A stretch of DNA of 64,000 nt from Streptantibioticus cattleyicolor NRRL 8057 = DSM 46488 (GTDB taxonomy: Bacteria > Actinomycetota > Actinomycetes > Streptomycetales > Streptomycetaceae), in contig NC_017585.1 in assembly GCF_000240165.1 (NCBI RefSeq), forward strand, positions 868,001 to 932,000. Direction: 5' to 3'. Each line of letters begins with the position of its first letter. Within the stretch, counting starts at the first letter, position 1. The position numbers and the translations under genes are program-made. Below the pieces are notes generated by a model. The model did no database searches. It was not told where the DNA came from and saw only the letters and a program-made list of their open reading frames with translations. Of the stretch, positions 33,412-41,889 are shown in pieces.

Positions 33412-34842
33412 ATGTTCGATCTGAGACGTTCGGATGTAGCACTGTTGCAAGCCGTAGCCGACCACGGAAGTCTGCACGCCGCACAACGCCAGGGCTGGGT
33501 CACCCAGTCGTCCGCCAGCCGCCGCCTCACCCGGCTGGAACGCCGGCTGCGTACCGTCCTGGTCTCCCGGGGCTCCACCGGCGCCCGGCTCACCGACGAG
33601 GGCCACGCCCTGCTGCACGCCGGCCAACGCCTGCTCGGCGCCATCGACTTCGCCATGGCCAACGCCGCCGACACCGACGAACCCGGCCCGCGACTGCGCG
33701 TCCTGCAGATGGCCGTCTCCACCGAATACACCTGCGAGGCCGGTGAGGAGCCGGCGGTCGGCTTCCCCGACGTCGTCTTCGACCTGGTGCCCGCCGCCCG
33801 CCAGGACGTGTGGTCGCGCTTCGACCGCTACGCCGTGGACGCCGCCTGCGGTTGGGCCCGCTCCACCCCGGCGCTGCGACGCTACGGCGCCGACGTGCGC
33901 CTGGTCGTCGAGGAGCCGCAATGGGTGGCGGTGCCCCGCGGCCATCCCCTCGCCGGCCGCGGCGCCCTCGGCCTGGAGGACCTCGCCGAGGCCGAATGGG
34001 TCGCCATCGTGGGCGAGTCCACCCACGAGGACCTGGCCCGTGCCTTCGCCCGGCACGGGCTCACCCCACGCGTCGGCTGCACCGTCCACTCCCGCAGCGC
34101 CGCCGCCGACCTGGTGGCACGCGGCTACGGCTTCGCCCTGGTCTCCCCGCTGTGCGCGGCCCCGGTCGAGGACGCCGGGTACGCGCTGCGCCCGCTGCGC
34201 CAGCAGGTCGTGCGCCGCCTCTTCCTCGCCACCGATCCGCTGCTGCTGCCCGAGGCGCTCGCCCGTGACCTGTGTACCGGGCTGCAGCGGCGCTACGTCC
34301 AGCACGCTGCCGAACGCAACCCCGGCTATCTGCGCTCCACCACCTTCCCGTTACCCGCCGCTGACCTGTCGGCGCCGCCGCCTGGCCGGTCCGCCGCCAC
34401 CGAGCCCGACGGCCCCCGCGACCCGCTGCCGTTCCTGGTCTGCGAACGCCACTGGACGGCCGAGGGCCCCTCCTCGCTGGTCGAGGCGGAACACCTCTAC
34501 CTGCTGCGGGTCATCGAACGCACCGGCAGCCTCAACCGCGCCGCGTCCGACCTGCTGATCACCCAACCCGCCCTCACCCGGCGCATCCACCGCCTGGAAC
34601 AGGTCTGCGGACGCACCCTGGTGCACAGCGCACCCCGCGGCACCTGCCTTTCCCCCATGGCCCGCCGGCTGCTGCACTGCACCGAGGCCGCCGAGGACCG
34701 GCTCGACACCCTCGTCGCCGCGCTGCGCCGGGCCGCGGCGAGCACCACGCCACCCCTGCCCCGTCAACGCCCGGCCGGCAGCGGCGAGACGTCGAAGAAC
34801 CGGGCCAGCTCCCTGCTGCTCTCCTCCACCGAGGTGTGCTGA
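33412..34842 (+). CDS. thnI: LysR-type pathway activator with two DNA-binding domains and a TTA codon (ThnI-like)
   Basis: ATG 33412 follows AGGAG; 476 residues, far longer than the usual 300. An N-terminal winged helix (about 1-63; SDVALLQAVADHGSLHAAQR) and a substrate-binding-like domain (about 95-300) are followed by a second LysR-type helix-turn-helix at about 362-420 (YLLRVIERTGSLNRAASDLL, TQPALTRRIHRLEQVC). Codon 314 is TTA (34351-34353) in the linker, so expression should need the rare leucyl-tRNA encoded by bldA. ThnI is known to activate most thienamycin genes. The 3' end overlaps thnH, on the other strand, by 79 bases. Confidence 0.88.
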   Translation: MFDLRRSDVALLQAVADHGSLHAAQRQGWVTQSSASRRLTRLERRLRTVLVSRGSTGARLTDEGHALLHAGQRLLGAIDFAMANAADTDEPGPRLRVLQMAVSTEYTCEAGEEPAVGFPDVVFDLVPAARQDVWSRFDRYAVDAACGWARSTPALRRYGADVRLVVEEPQWVAVPRGHPLAGRGALGLEDLAEAEWVAIVGESTHEDLARAFARHGLTPRVGCTVHSRSAAADLVARGYGFALVSPLCAAPVEDAGYALRPLRQQVVRRLFLATDPLLLPEALARDLCTGLQRRYVQHAAERNPGYLRSTTFPLPAADLSAPPPGRSAATEPDGPRDPLPFLVCERHWTAEGPSSLVEAEHLYLLRVIERTGSLNRAASDLLITQPALTRRIHRLEQVCGRTLVHSAPRGTCLSPMARRLLHCTEAAEDRLDTLVAALRRAAASTTPPLPRQRPAGSGETSKNRASSLLLSSTEVC

Positions 34843-35438
34843 ACGGCGGTCATCCCCACCGCCGCCGCGGCCCGCACGTTGCGTCCCAGATCGTCCAGGA
34901 AGACACACCGCCGCGGCGCCACCCCGAGCCGCCGCGCGGTGTACCGGTAGATCTCCGGCTCCGGCTTGCGCATCCCCACCTCGCAGGAGATGACCACCTC
35001 GTCGAAGAGGCCGTCCCAGCCGGTGCGGTCGTAGGTGTGGCCCCAGGAGTTGGAGAGCAACGCCACCGCCGCCCCCGAGGCGCGCACCCGGCGCACCAGC
35101 TCCACCATGGCGCCGGCCATGGTGAACGGCTGGAACATGCGCTGGATCAGCCCCTCGGCGGGCGGCCCGGTGCCGTCCGGGCGGCGCAGCGACTCCGCCA
35201 GCGTCACCTCCAGCTCGGCCACCGGCACCTCACCGCGCTCCACCCGGTGGAAGACGGAGGCCGCCGCGCCACCGGGCGCACCCGGACCGAGGTGCCGGGC
35301 CAGCAACGCGTGGAAGGCGTCGGCGTCCACCCCGTCCCGCGCGGCCCACTCGGCGATCCCGGCGTAGAACGGCTGGGTCAGCACACCGCCCCAGTCGACC
35401 AGCAGGGCGCCCGCCGGACTGGACGCTGCACACACCAT
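34764..35438 (-). CDS. thnH: HAD-family phosphatase (ThnH-like)
   Basis: The product is 224 residues from ATG 35438; ATG 35492 would add 18 residues and neither start has a clear ribosome site. HAD motifs are in order: LLVDWGGVL (nucleophile Asp), VALLSNSWG (motif II Ser), GMRKPEPEIY (motif III Lys) and CVFLDDLGRN (motif IV acidic pair). The helical cap fits subclass I. ThnH is known to dephosphorylate 4'-phosphopantetheine to pantetheine between the ThnR and ThnT steps. It is convergent with and overlaps thnI, and is divergent from thnG. Confidence 0.85.
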   Translation of the reverse strand: MVCAASSPAGALLVDWGGVLTQPFYAGIAEWAARDGVDADAFHALLARHLGPGAPGGAAASVFHRVERGEVPVAELEVTLAESLRRPDGTGPPAEGLIQRMFQPFTMAGAMVELVRRVRASGAAVALLSNSWGHTYDRTGWDGLFDEVVISCEVGMRKPEPEIYRYTARRLGVAPRRCVFLDDLGRNVRAAAAVGMTAVQHTSVEESSRELARFFDVSPLPAGR

Positions 35439-35681
35439 CGGCACACCCCGGTTGTCGCCGCCCGGTTCCCGGGTCGGTCCTTGTCCCCACATGACGGGTC
35501 ATCAGCGTAAGTGAGACCGGCCCGGACGGCAGCGCCGCGCGCTATGCCTTTTTGGCCGACCCCCGACTCATCTGCGGGCGGCGCGTTGCCTCCCCCTCGG
35601 CCGCCACCGGATAGTTGTGGCGATCAGGGATCTACCAAGGCAGCACGGCTGGCCTTGTGTTCTCCGGAAGAGGTGGAACCC

Positions 35682-36473
35682 ATGCCGGTGACCCAGTCGA
35701 TCCAGGCCCTGTCCGACGAACTGCGGCGCGACGGTGTCGTGGCGCTGGACGACCTGGTGCCCGAATCCGTACTCGAGGTGATGCGCCGCGGCTGCGCCGA
35801 ACTGATCGGCCGCACCGAGCGGATGCGCATCAGCACCGAGGAATGGCAGCTGGAGGCCGAGGGGGAGGGCGGCGGATGGGCCGCCCGGGCGGCCGGCAAG
35901 GAGTGCATACCCGGCAAGGTGCGCATCATCGGCCGCGCCCACGAACACTCCGCCGACCTCGCCGCCGTCCCCGACCTCGTCGGCCTCAACGAGAAGCTGA
36001 TCGAACCGCTGCACGGCCTGCCCGGTGACTTCTACGACTGCTTCCTGTGGGCCAAGCCCTCCCGGGTCGGCTCCCAGAAACCCTGGCACCAGGACGCCAT
36101 CTTCCTGGCCGACGAGTGGCACGAGAAGTACGTGGACGTCTACACCATCTGGATCGCGGTGGACGACGCCCGCGAGGACAACGGCTGCCTGCGCTTCCTG
36201 CCCGGCTCCCACCGGGAACGCAAACTCTACGAACCGGACGGCATCGACCCCGGCGACATCTTCGCCTCACCGCGCGAACCGTCCCTGGACATCGCACGCA
36301 TCTGGCCCGGCCTCACCCCGGTCACCCTGCCCCGCAAGGCCGGCTCGGCGCTGCTGTTCAACGGCTACGTCGCCCACACCTCGGCGCCCAACACCACCGA
36401 GGACGACCGGCGTGCCGTCTCCTACTGCTATTCGCTGCCCCGCCACCCCGCCGGGCCGGAGAGCGGACGGTGA
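35682..36473 (+). CDS. thnG: Fe(II)/2-oxoglutarate dioxygenase of the phytanoyl-CoA family (ThnG-like)
   Basis: ATG 35682; 263 residues. The metal triad is PWHQDAIF (His136, Asp138) and VAHTSAPN (His232), with Arg in DDRRAVSYCY for 2-oxoglutarate. It is a distant relative of the thnQ product in the same cluster. In S. cattleya ThnG desaturates the cysteamine side chain and can oxidise the sulfur, giving olivanic-acid-type variants. It starts a second plus-strand unit with thnF, whose GTG overlaps its stop codon. Confidence 0.87.
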   Translation: MPVTQSIQALSDELRRDGVVALDDLVPESVLEVMRRGCAELIGRTERMRISTEEWQLEAEGEGGGWAARAAGKECIPGKVRIIGRAHEHSADLAAVPDLVGLNEKLIEPLHGLPGDFYDCFLWAKPSRVGSQKPWHQDAIFLADEWHEKYVDVYTIWIAVDDAREDNGCLRFLPGSHRERKLYEPDGIDPGDIFASPREPSLDIARIWPGLTPVTLPRKAGSALLFNGYVAHTSAPNTTEDDRRAVSYCYSLPRHPAGPESGR

Positions 36474-37453
36474 GCCCACGGCGGCTGGTCCCGATACGCC
36501 CCGCAGACCATCTGCCCGCCCTGGTCCGGCTGGCCGCCGACCGCGACCGCGCCGCGCTCGGCCGGGTGGAGGTCGGTGCCACCTGGATCGCCGGCCGGCT
36601 GGCCGCCCCGGGGCTCGACCCGGAACACGACACCGCGCTGCTCACCGGCTCCGACGGACAGGTGGCCGGCGCGGTGTGGCTCAGCCGCTCCTCGGGGCGC
36701 TCCGCCTGGGACGCCGAACTCCTGCTCGCCCCGCACGCCACCCCCGACGACGCCGCCTCACTGCTCGACTTCGCCCACCGCCGCTGCCGGACCATCGCGG
36801 CCGGGCGGCCCGAAGGCGAGGTGTGTCTGTCGTGTTTCGTGTCGGAACGGGAGACCGCGCTGCGGATCGCGCTCAGCGCCTACGGGTTCGCCGCCCCGCG
36901 TCCGTACCTGCGGATGTCGGTGCCGCTGGGCGGGGCGACGGCGGGGGAGCCCCCGGTGCCCGGGGCGGTGGTGCGGGTGCCGGAGGGTGAGGCGGGGCTG
37001 CGGGCCTTCCACGCGGTGAAGAACCGTGCCTTCTCCGCCGAGGAGGCCGGCATGGAGCCGGACGGCTTCGAGGAGTGGCTGCGCTGGACCGGCGCCGACC
37101 CGGGGGCCGATCCGTCCCAGCGCGCGCTGCTCGAACTCGACGGCGAGCCGGTGGGGTTCGCCAACGTCACCGACCGCATGGCGCAGACCCGGGGCGCCGC
37201 CTACCTGCGGCAGATCGGCGTGCTGCCGCGGATGCGCGGTCGGCGCCTCGGTGCCTTCCTGCTGCGGTCGGTGATGGCCGCGGCCCGGGCCCGCGGCCGT
37301 GGCGAGATGGTGCTCACCGTGGACACCGGCAACCGGGCCGGGCTCGCCCTGTACCGGGCGACCGGGTGGCGCGAGGAGTCGCGGTTCTACGACTACGCGT
37401 ACCGGGTGACCGCGACCCCCGCGCCCGCCGGGGAGGTCAGCTCCGCCCGATGA
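36470..37453 (+). CDS. thnF: Tandem GNAT N-acetyltransferase (ThnF-like)
   Basis: GTG 36470 overlaps the thnG stop; 327 residues. Two GNAT-like halves are visible. The C-terminal one is intact, with the acetyl-CoA loop QIGVLPRMRGRRLGAFLL followed by VDTGNRAGLALYRATGWR. The N-terminal half (about 1-160) is more degenerate and probably structural. ThnF has been linked to N-acetylation of the cysteamine side chain, giving N-acetyl-thienamycin-type products. The 3' end overlaps the convergent thnE by 17 bases. Confidence 0.83.
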   Translation: MSPRRLVPIRPADHLPALVRLAADRDRAALGRVEVGATWIAGRLAAPGLDPEHDTALLTGSDGQVAGAVWLSRSSGRSAWDAELLLAPHATPDDAASLLDFAHRRCRTIAAGRPEGEVCLSCFVSERETALRIALSAYGFAAPRPYLRMSVPLGGATAGEPPVPGAVVRVPEGEAGLRAFHAVKNRAFSAEEAGMEPDGFEEWLRWTGADPGADPSQRALLELDGEPVGFANVTDRMAQTRGAAYLRQIGVLPRMRGRRLGAFLLRSVMAAARARGRGEMVLTVDTGNRAGLALYRATGWREESRFYDYAYRVTATPAPAGEVSSAR

Positions 37454-38267
37454 CGCGGCGCATCCGCACCTGGGCCTCGCCGGCCGCGAAGGCTCTGCGG
37501 TGCGACTCCTTCGCCTCGCGGCGGATCCGCTCCAGCCCGGCCACGAAAGGCGCGTTGACCCGCGGACGGGTGGACTGCACGGCCTCGGCGGTGTAGCCGG
37601 AGATGGTCCGGGCCAGCTCCAGGGCCCGGTCCAGCAGCCGGGGCGAGGCCACCGTCTCGTGCAGCAGCCCGTCCGCCAGCGCCCGTTCGGCCGGCCACTC
37701 GTCGCAGGTCAGCAGCATGCGCTGCATCACGGTGCGGCCGGCCGCGGCCTCCAGCATGAAACCGCCGAAGTTGCAGGCGATGCCCACCCGGAACTCCGGC
37801 ATCACCAGCCGTGCCTGCTCACTGCCGAGCCGGTAGTCACAACACAACGAGATCTGCAACCCGACACCGATGGCATAACCGTCGATGGCGGCGATCACCG
37901 GCTTGGAGATTGCCGCCACCGTGGTGTACAGGTCGGTGATGTCGTCGATCCACGCGTTGACCTCGTCCCCGCCGGTGAACTCCGACACCTCGTGGAAGTC
38001 GCCCCCCACCCCGAACGACCGCCCGGCGCCGCCGTACAGCACCACGCACCTGACCTTCTCGTCCGCGTCCAACTCCCGCATCAACGCGGTGAGTTCGCGC
38101 ATCCGCGCGCGGCTGAACGGGTTCTGCTCGTGCGCCCCCGAGAACTCCGCCAGGGCGATCCCGTCGCCGAGCCGCGAGCACTCGATGGACTCCTGCGCCG
38201 CGAACCGGTCCTCGTCCTGATCCTCGAACCGGTCCTGCCGCGACTCCTGCTTCACTGGGACATCCAC
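37437..38267 (-). CDS. thnE: Crotonase-family carboxymethylproline synthase (ThnE/CarB-like)
   Basis: GTG 38267 (VDVPVKQESRQDRF) is 8 bases after AGAGG and gives 276 residues; ATG 38321 is a longer alternative. The crotonase oxyanion-hole loops are GGAGRSFGVGGDFHEV and DGYAIGVGLQISLCCDYRLG, and PEFRVGIACNFGG contains the Glu expected in CarB-type enzymes. CarB/ThnE decarboxylates malonyl-CoA and adds the resulting enolate to pyrroline-5-carboxylate, giving (2S,5S)-carboxymethylproline, the first committed step. Its promoter must lie in the 305 bases upstream. Confidence 0.87.
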   Translation of the reverse strand: MDVPVKQESRQDRFEDQDEDRFAAQESIECSRLGDGIALAEFSGAHEQNPFSRARMRELTALMRELDADEKVRCVVLYGGAGRSFGVGGDFHEVSEFTGGDEVNAWIDDITDLYTTVAAISKPVIAAIDGYAIGVGLQISLCCDYRLGSEQARLVMPEFRVGIACNFGGFMLEAAAGRTVMQRMLLTCDEWPAERALADGLLHETVASPRLLDRALELARTISGYTAEAVQSTRPRVNAPFVAGLERIRREAKESHRRAFAAGEAQVRMRRVIGRS

Positions 38268-38572
38268 GGTCGTGCCTCTTTTCCGTGAGAGGGTTCTCCG
38301 CTCGCCGGCGGCCGCGCCCATCGCGCCGATTCGCCGTTCCGTCCGCTCCGCCGGGGACCAACTGCCGTGCGCCCGGCGCCAGTCGTGTCGTGTCGTCGAA
38401 GGGCCGCTGTCCGCGCCGGTGCCCGGGTGCTGTGTTCTGAGCAGAGCCTAGGTAGCGTGCACAGGGCAGTCAACGCTGATCACGCGCATATTCCCGGCCG
38501 ACGCCCGAGGTCCCGCCCGGAATCCGGCGGGCCGGTACGCCGCCCGGGGCGGCCGGCGGCGGGTCGCGTCGG
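38268..38572. promoter_or_regulatory. 305-bp thnE upstream region without a gene
   Basis: No coding frame is supported. It lies between the thnE start and the end of the MDR oxidoreductase gene, both on the minus strand. I see AT-richer sequence around 38440-38490 (CCTAGGTAGCGTGCACAGG is there) but no convincing promoter pair. Confidence 0.4.
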
Positions 38573-39664
38573 TCACCAGCCGGGTTTGAGCACCACGCGG
38601 CCGACAGCCGTGGTGTTGTGTTCCAGGAACTCGTGGGCGGCGCCGGCCCGGGACAGCGGGAAGCGGGCGGCGATCGGGGTGGCCGGCAGGCTGCCGTCGC
38701 CCAGCAGGGCGAGCACCCGCAGCGCGTCCCGGTGGCGGGCGCCGCGGATGCCGTACACGGTGATCTCCAGCCGGGTGAGGTCACCGGTGGTCACCGGGAG
38801 CGGGCCGGGCGGACGCTGGGTGGCGGCCGGGCACAGCCGGCCGCCGAGGCGCAGCGAGTCGACGGCCAGCCGCAGCAGCGCGGCGCTGCCGGTGAAGTCC
38901 ACCGCGTGGTCCACGCCTTCCCCGCCGGTGAGCGCGCGCACCGCCTCGCACGCCTGCCGCGGATCACCGGCGACCACCACCTCGTCCGCGCCGGCCGTCC
39001 GCAACGCCCGCTCCTTGGCCCGGTAGCGGGTCATCGCGATCACCCGCACCCCGGTCAGCCGGGCCAGTCGCAGCGCCGCCAGCCCCATCGCCCCGGTGGC
39101 GCCGCACACCAGCAGCGTCTCGCCGAGCGCCACCCGCAACCGGTCGCGCAGTACGCGGTGGCAGGTCGCGTACGGCCACAGCGTCACGGCGGCCTGTTCG
39201 AGGTCGACGCCGGACGGCAAGGGCAGCCACATGTCCTGATGGCAGATCAGGTAGCGTGCGTAGCCGCCCGGCGCCTGGTGGCCGGGGAGGGCGATGCCGG
39301 TGGAGAGGTTTCCCAGGCCGCGTACGGTCTCCGGGGCGCGCGGGTTCTCCGGGTGGACGACGGCGACCACCCGGTCTCCGGGGCGGAAGCGGCCGGCCGC
39401 CTCCGGCCCGGTGGCGAGCACCGTCCCCGCCGCCTCGCGGCCGAGTTGCAGCGGCAGCCGGTACCGTTCCCGGCCGGGCAGCCGCGCACCCGGCGGCAGT
39501 CCGCGCCGGTACTTCACGTCCCAGCCGGAGACCGAGGCGGTGTCGACGGCGACCAGGACGTCGGCCGGGCCGAGCGGCGGCAACGGCAGCCGTTCGTGGA
39601 CGAGCACCTCCGGCCCGCCGTGCCGGTGGATCCGCACCGCCCAGGTCTCGGTGGGAAGCGTCAC
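38573..39664 (-). CDS. MDR-superfamily NAD(P)H oxidoreductase (quinone-reductase-like)
   Basis: GTG 39664 gives 363 residues. The GroES-like N-terminal half carries LGREAAGTVLATGPEA, and the Rossmann half carries TLLVCGATGAMGLAALRLAR and ADEVVVAGD. GGEGVDHAVDFTGS and FLEHNTTAVGRVVLKPGW complete the family pattern. The usual structural and catalytic Zn-binding Cys are absent, so it belongs with zinc-free quinone reductases. It lies next to thnE on the same strand. The published thn cluster has further genes beyond thnE, and this may be one of them, but I cannot assign a letter or a step. Confidence 0.8.
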   Translation of the reverse strand: MTLPTETWAVRIHRHGGPEVLVHERLPLPPLGPADVLVAVDTASVSGWDVKYRRGLPPGARLPGRERYRLPLQLGREAAGTVLATGPEAAGRFRPGDRVVAVVHPENPRAPETVRGLGNLSTGIALPGHQAPGGYARYLICHQDMWLPLPSGVDLEQAAVTLWPYATCHRVLRDRLRVALGETLLVCGATGAMGLAALRLARLTGVRVIAMTRYRAKERALRTAGADEVVVAGDPRQACEAVRALTGGEGVDHAVDFTGSAALLRLAVDSLRLGGRLCPAATQRPPGPLPVTTGDLTRLEITVYGIRGARHRDALRVLALLGDGSLPATPIAARFPLSRAGAAHEFLEHNTTAVGRVVLKPGW

Positions 39665-39853
39665 GCCGTCACCCGCCTCGGTAGCCCTCGTCCCCCGTCC
39701 CGGTATGCCCGCCGCCGGTACCCGGTCAGCGGTACGGGTCCGGTGGTGTGGTGGTGTTCGGGGCGGCGGCGGGGGCGAACGCCGGGCCGGGCGGCGCCGC
39801 ACGGATCCGTGACGCGCCGCACGCGCCGGGCCTACCGGGTAGCTGACGCTACG

Positions 39854-40492
39854 TCAGCTCTCGACCGCCATCCGGATGCCCAGCAGCACCAGCACGCCCC
39901 CCGACACCTGCTCCAGCCGGCGCCGCACGCCCGCCCGGGAGATCACCCTCTTCATCCGGCCGACGAACCACACGTACATCCCGTAGTACCCGACCTCGAA
40001 GAGCGCCTGGAACGCGGCGAGCGCGGTGATCACCGGCAGCTTGGGCGCACCGGCCGGGACGAACTGCGGCAGGAAGGACATGGCGAAGACGGCCGCCTTG
40101 GGGTTGGCGAGGTTGAGCAGCAGCCCGGACCGGTAGATCTTCCAGCCGGAACGGGGCACCACCGCCGCCTCGTCGTCGGCGGCGGAGGGCCGTGCCTCGC
40201 CGCGCCGCGCGGCCCGCAGCGTCTGCACGCCGTACCACACCAGCACCACCGCCCCGCCGATCCGCATCACGTCGTACGCCGTGCGGGAGGCGGCCAGCAG
40301 CGCGGTCAGCCCGAGCGCCGCCACCACGCCCCAGGTGAGCACCCCGGTCTCGTTGCCCAGAACGGTCAGGAAACCGGCCCGTCTGCTGTGCAGCGACTGG
40401 CGGATGATGAGCATCGTGCTGGGACCGGGCGCGGCGGCGATCAGCACGCAGGCGCCGAGGAACGCGAGTGCGGTGGTGAGCATGGGCTCCAT
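39854..40492 (-). CDS. LysE/RhtB-type exporter
   Basis: The 212-residue membrane protein has six hydrophobic segments and the family N-terminus AAAPGPSTMLIIRQSLHSRR. NLANPKAAVFAMSFLPQF is the typical middle motif. LysE-type proteins export amino acids or related small molecules with proton exchange. ATG 40492 is used; ATG 40483 is equally possible. Lying beyond thnE it may serve efflux in the antibiotic pathway or be unrelated. Confidence 0.85.
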   Translation of the reverse strand: MEPMLTTALAFLGACVLIAAAPGPSTMLIIRQSLHSRRAGFLTVLGNETGVLTWGVVAALGLTALLAASRTAYDVMRIGGAVVLVWYGVQTLRAARRGEARPSAADDEAAVVPRSGWKIYRSGLLLNLANPKAAVFAMSFLPQFVPAGAPKLPVITALAAFQALFEVGYYGMYVWFVGRMKRVISRAGVRRRLEQVSGGVLVLLGIRMAVES

Positions 40493-40676
40493 CGTGGGGC
40501 GCGCGAGCGCACGGTGTCCACGGGATTGCCGCCACCCGCGCCCCCGGCCGCCCCGCGTGCGCGGGGAACGCGGCGATATGGTGACCAGGGGCGCGTGGCA
40601 AGCGCTTTCCCGGCGCCGGCCGTCACCGGCGAACCGGCCGTGGCCGACCGTGCCCGGCCCCGTGGCGAGGAGGACG

Positions 40677-41759
40677 ATGGCCCGGCTGACCAGGGCGGAG
40701 ACCCAGGAACGCAACCGCGACAAGGTGTTGGACGCCGCCCGCGAGGAGTTCGCCGAACGCGGCTACCGGGACGCCAGGATCGACGCCATCGCCGAGCGCG
40801 CCGGGCTCACCCGTGGTGCGGTCTACTCCAACTTCCCCGGCAAGCGGGCGCTCTACTTCGCCGTGCTGGCCGCGCTTGCCGAACGCGTGCCGGAGGGACC
40901 ACCGCCGCGACCGGTGCGCTCCGGCGGCGACGCCCTGGCCGCGTTCGCCCGGGCCTGGGTCTCGCGGCTGCCGCCCGCCGGGGACGACGGCCCCGGCCCG
41001 GCCCGGCTCGCCATGGACCTGATGCCCGAGGTGATCACCGACGCCGCCACCCGCCGGCCCTTCGCCCAGCTGCTGAAGCTCGACGCGATCCTGCTCGGCC
41101 TCGCGCTGGAACGGCTGGAGCCCGCCGGACGCCCCGCCCGCCGCATGGTCCGCGTCGCCGAGGCCGTCCTCACCGCACTGCACGGCACCGCCCAACTGGC
41201 CGCCGCCGCGCCCGGTTTCCTCGACCCGCTCGACGCCGTACGGGTCTGCGAGCGCCTGGCCGGCCTGCCACTGGACGACGACCCGCCGCCCGCGCCCGGC
41301 CTGCCGCCCGTCCACCACGTCGACGAACCGTGGTCCCCGCCGCCCGCGACCGACGCGGTCACCGGCGACCCCCTCCCGGCGGACGGCGAACCGGACCAGG
41401 TGGTCACCGTCCTCGGACTGCACCGGCTGGAGGCCGCCGAGGATGCGGTACGCGCCGCGCCGCCGGACACCCCGGTCACCGCCGTACTCGTCACCGCCGA
41501 CCCCGGCGAACTCGGCGCCCTCGCCCGGCTGTCCGTCGCCGAACTCTGCGGCTGCCTGCGCCAGGCCTTCCCGGCGTCGGCCCGGCCCCCGCTCCGCGTG
41601 GTCCACGACCCCTCCGGCGCCTTCGCCGCCGCGGCCGGCGTCCCCGCCGTCGACGACCGCACCGAAACCGCGATCCGCCTGGCCTCCGCCCGCGTCACCG
41701 CCCGGGCCCAAGGCCCCGGCGCCGCCCGGGCGGTGGCCGCCACGCCCCGGCGCGGCTGA
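40677..41759 (+). CDS. TetR-family regulator with an unusual C-terminal extension
   Basis: ATG 40677 follows GAGGAGG. Residues 1-60 are a canonical TetR helix-turn-helix (LDAAREEFAERGYRDARIDA, RGAVYSNFPGKRALYFAVLA). A ligand domain runs to about 200. Then, unusually, about 150 more residues form an alpha/beta segment (QVVTVLGLHRLEAAEDAV, VTAVLVTADPGELGALAR, LRVVHDPSGAFAAAAGVPAV) that resembles a thioredoxin/redoxin-like fold. The total is 360 residues against about 200 for the family. A fused sensor is possible; its ligand is unknown. It diverges from the LysE exporter, the likely target, over 185 bases holding the palindrome CCCCGCGTGCGCGGGG (40551-40566). Confidence 0.8.
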   Translation: MARLTRAETQERNRDKVLDAAREEFAERGYRDARIDAIAERAGLTRGAVYSNFPGKRALYFAVLAALAERVPEGPPPRPVRSGGDALAAFARAWVSRLPPAGDDGPGPARLAMDLMPEVITDAATRRPFAQLLKLDAILLGLALERLEPAGRPARRMVRVAEAVLTALHGTAQLAAAAPGFLDPLDAVRVCERLAGLPLDDDPPPAPGLPPVHHVDEPWSPPPATDAVTGDPLPADGEPDQVVTVLGLHRLEAAEDAVRAAPPDTPVTAVLVTADPGELGALARLSVAELCGCLRQAFPASARPPLRVVHDPSGAFAAAAGVPAVDDRTETAIRLASARVTARAQGPGAARAVAATPRRG

Positions 41760-41889
41760 GGCACGTCGCGTCCGGGCGGCATCATGAAACCCCCTTGCAT
41801 GAACGGCGGTTACCGGCCACCGCGCGCCGACCGGGACGCGGCCCGGGTGCGTATAGCGTGGCGGGAGCAGTTGCTACCGAGAGGACACG

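Noticed and set aside
38573-40492. Assigning the MDR oxidoreductase and LysE exporter specific thn letters (thnD, thnC)
   Set aside because: I do not remember the published assignments well enough, and the sequence alone cannot place them in the pathway.
40551-40566. CCCCGCGTGCGCGGGG hairpin considered as a stray CRISPR repeat
   Set aside because: It is a single copy. The position between divergent LysE and TetR genes makes an operator or chance hairpin more likely.
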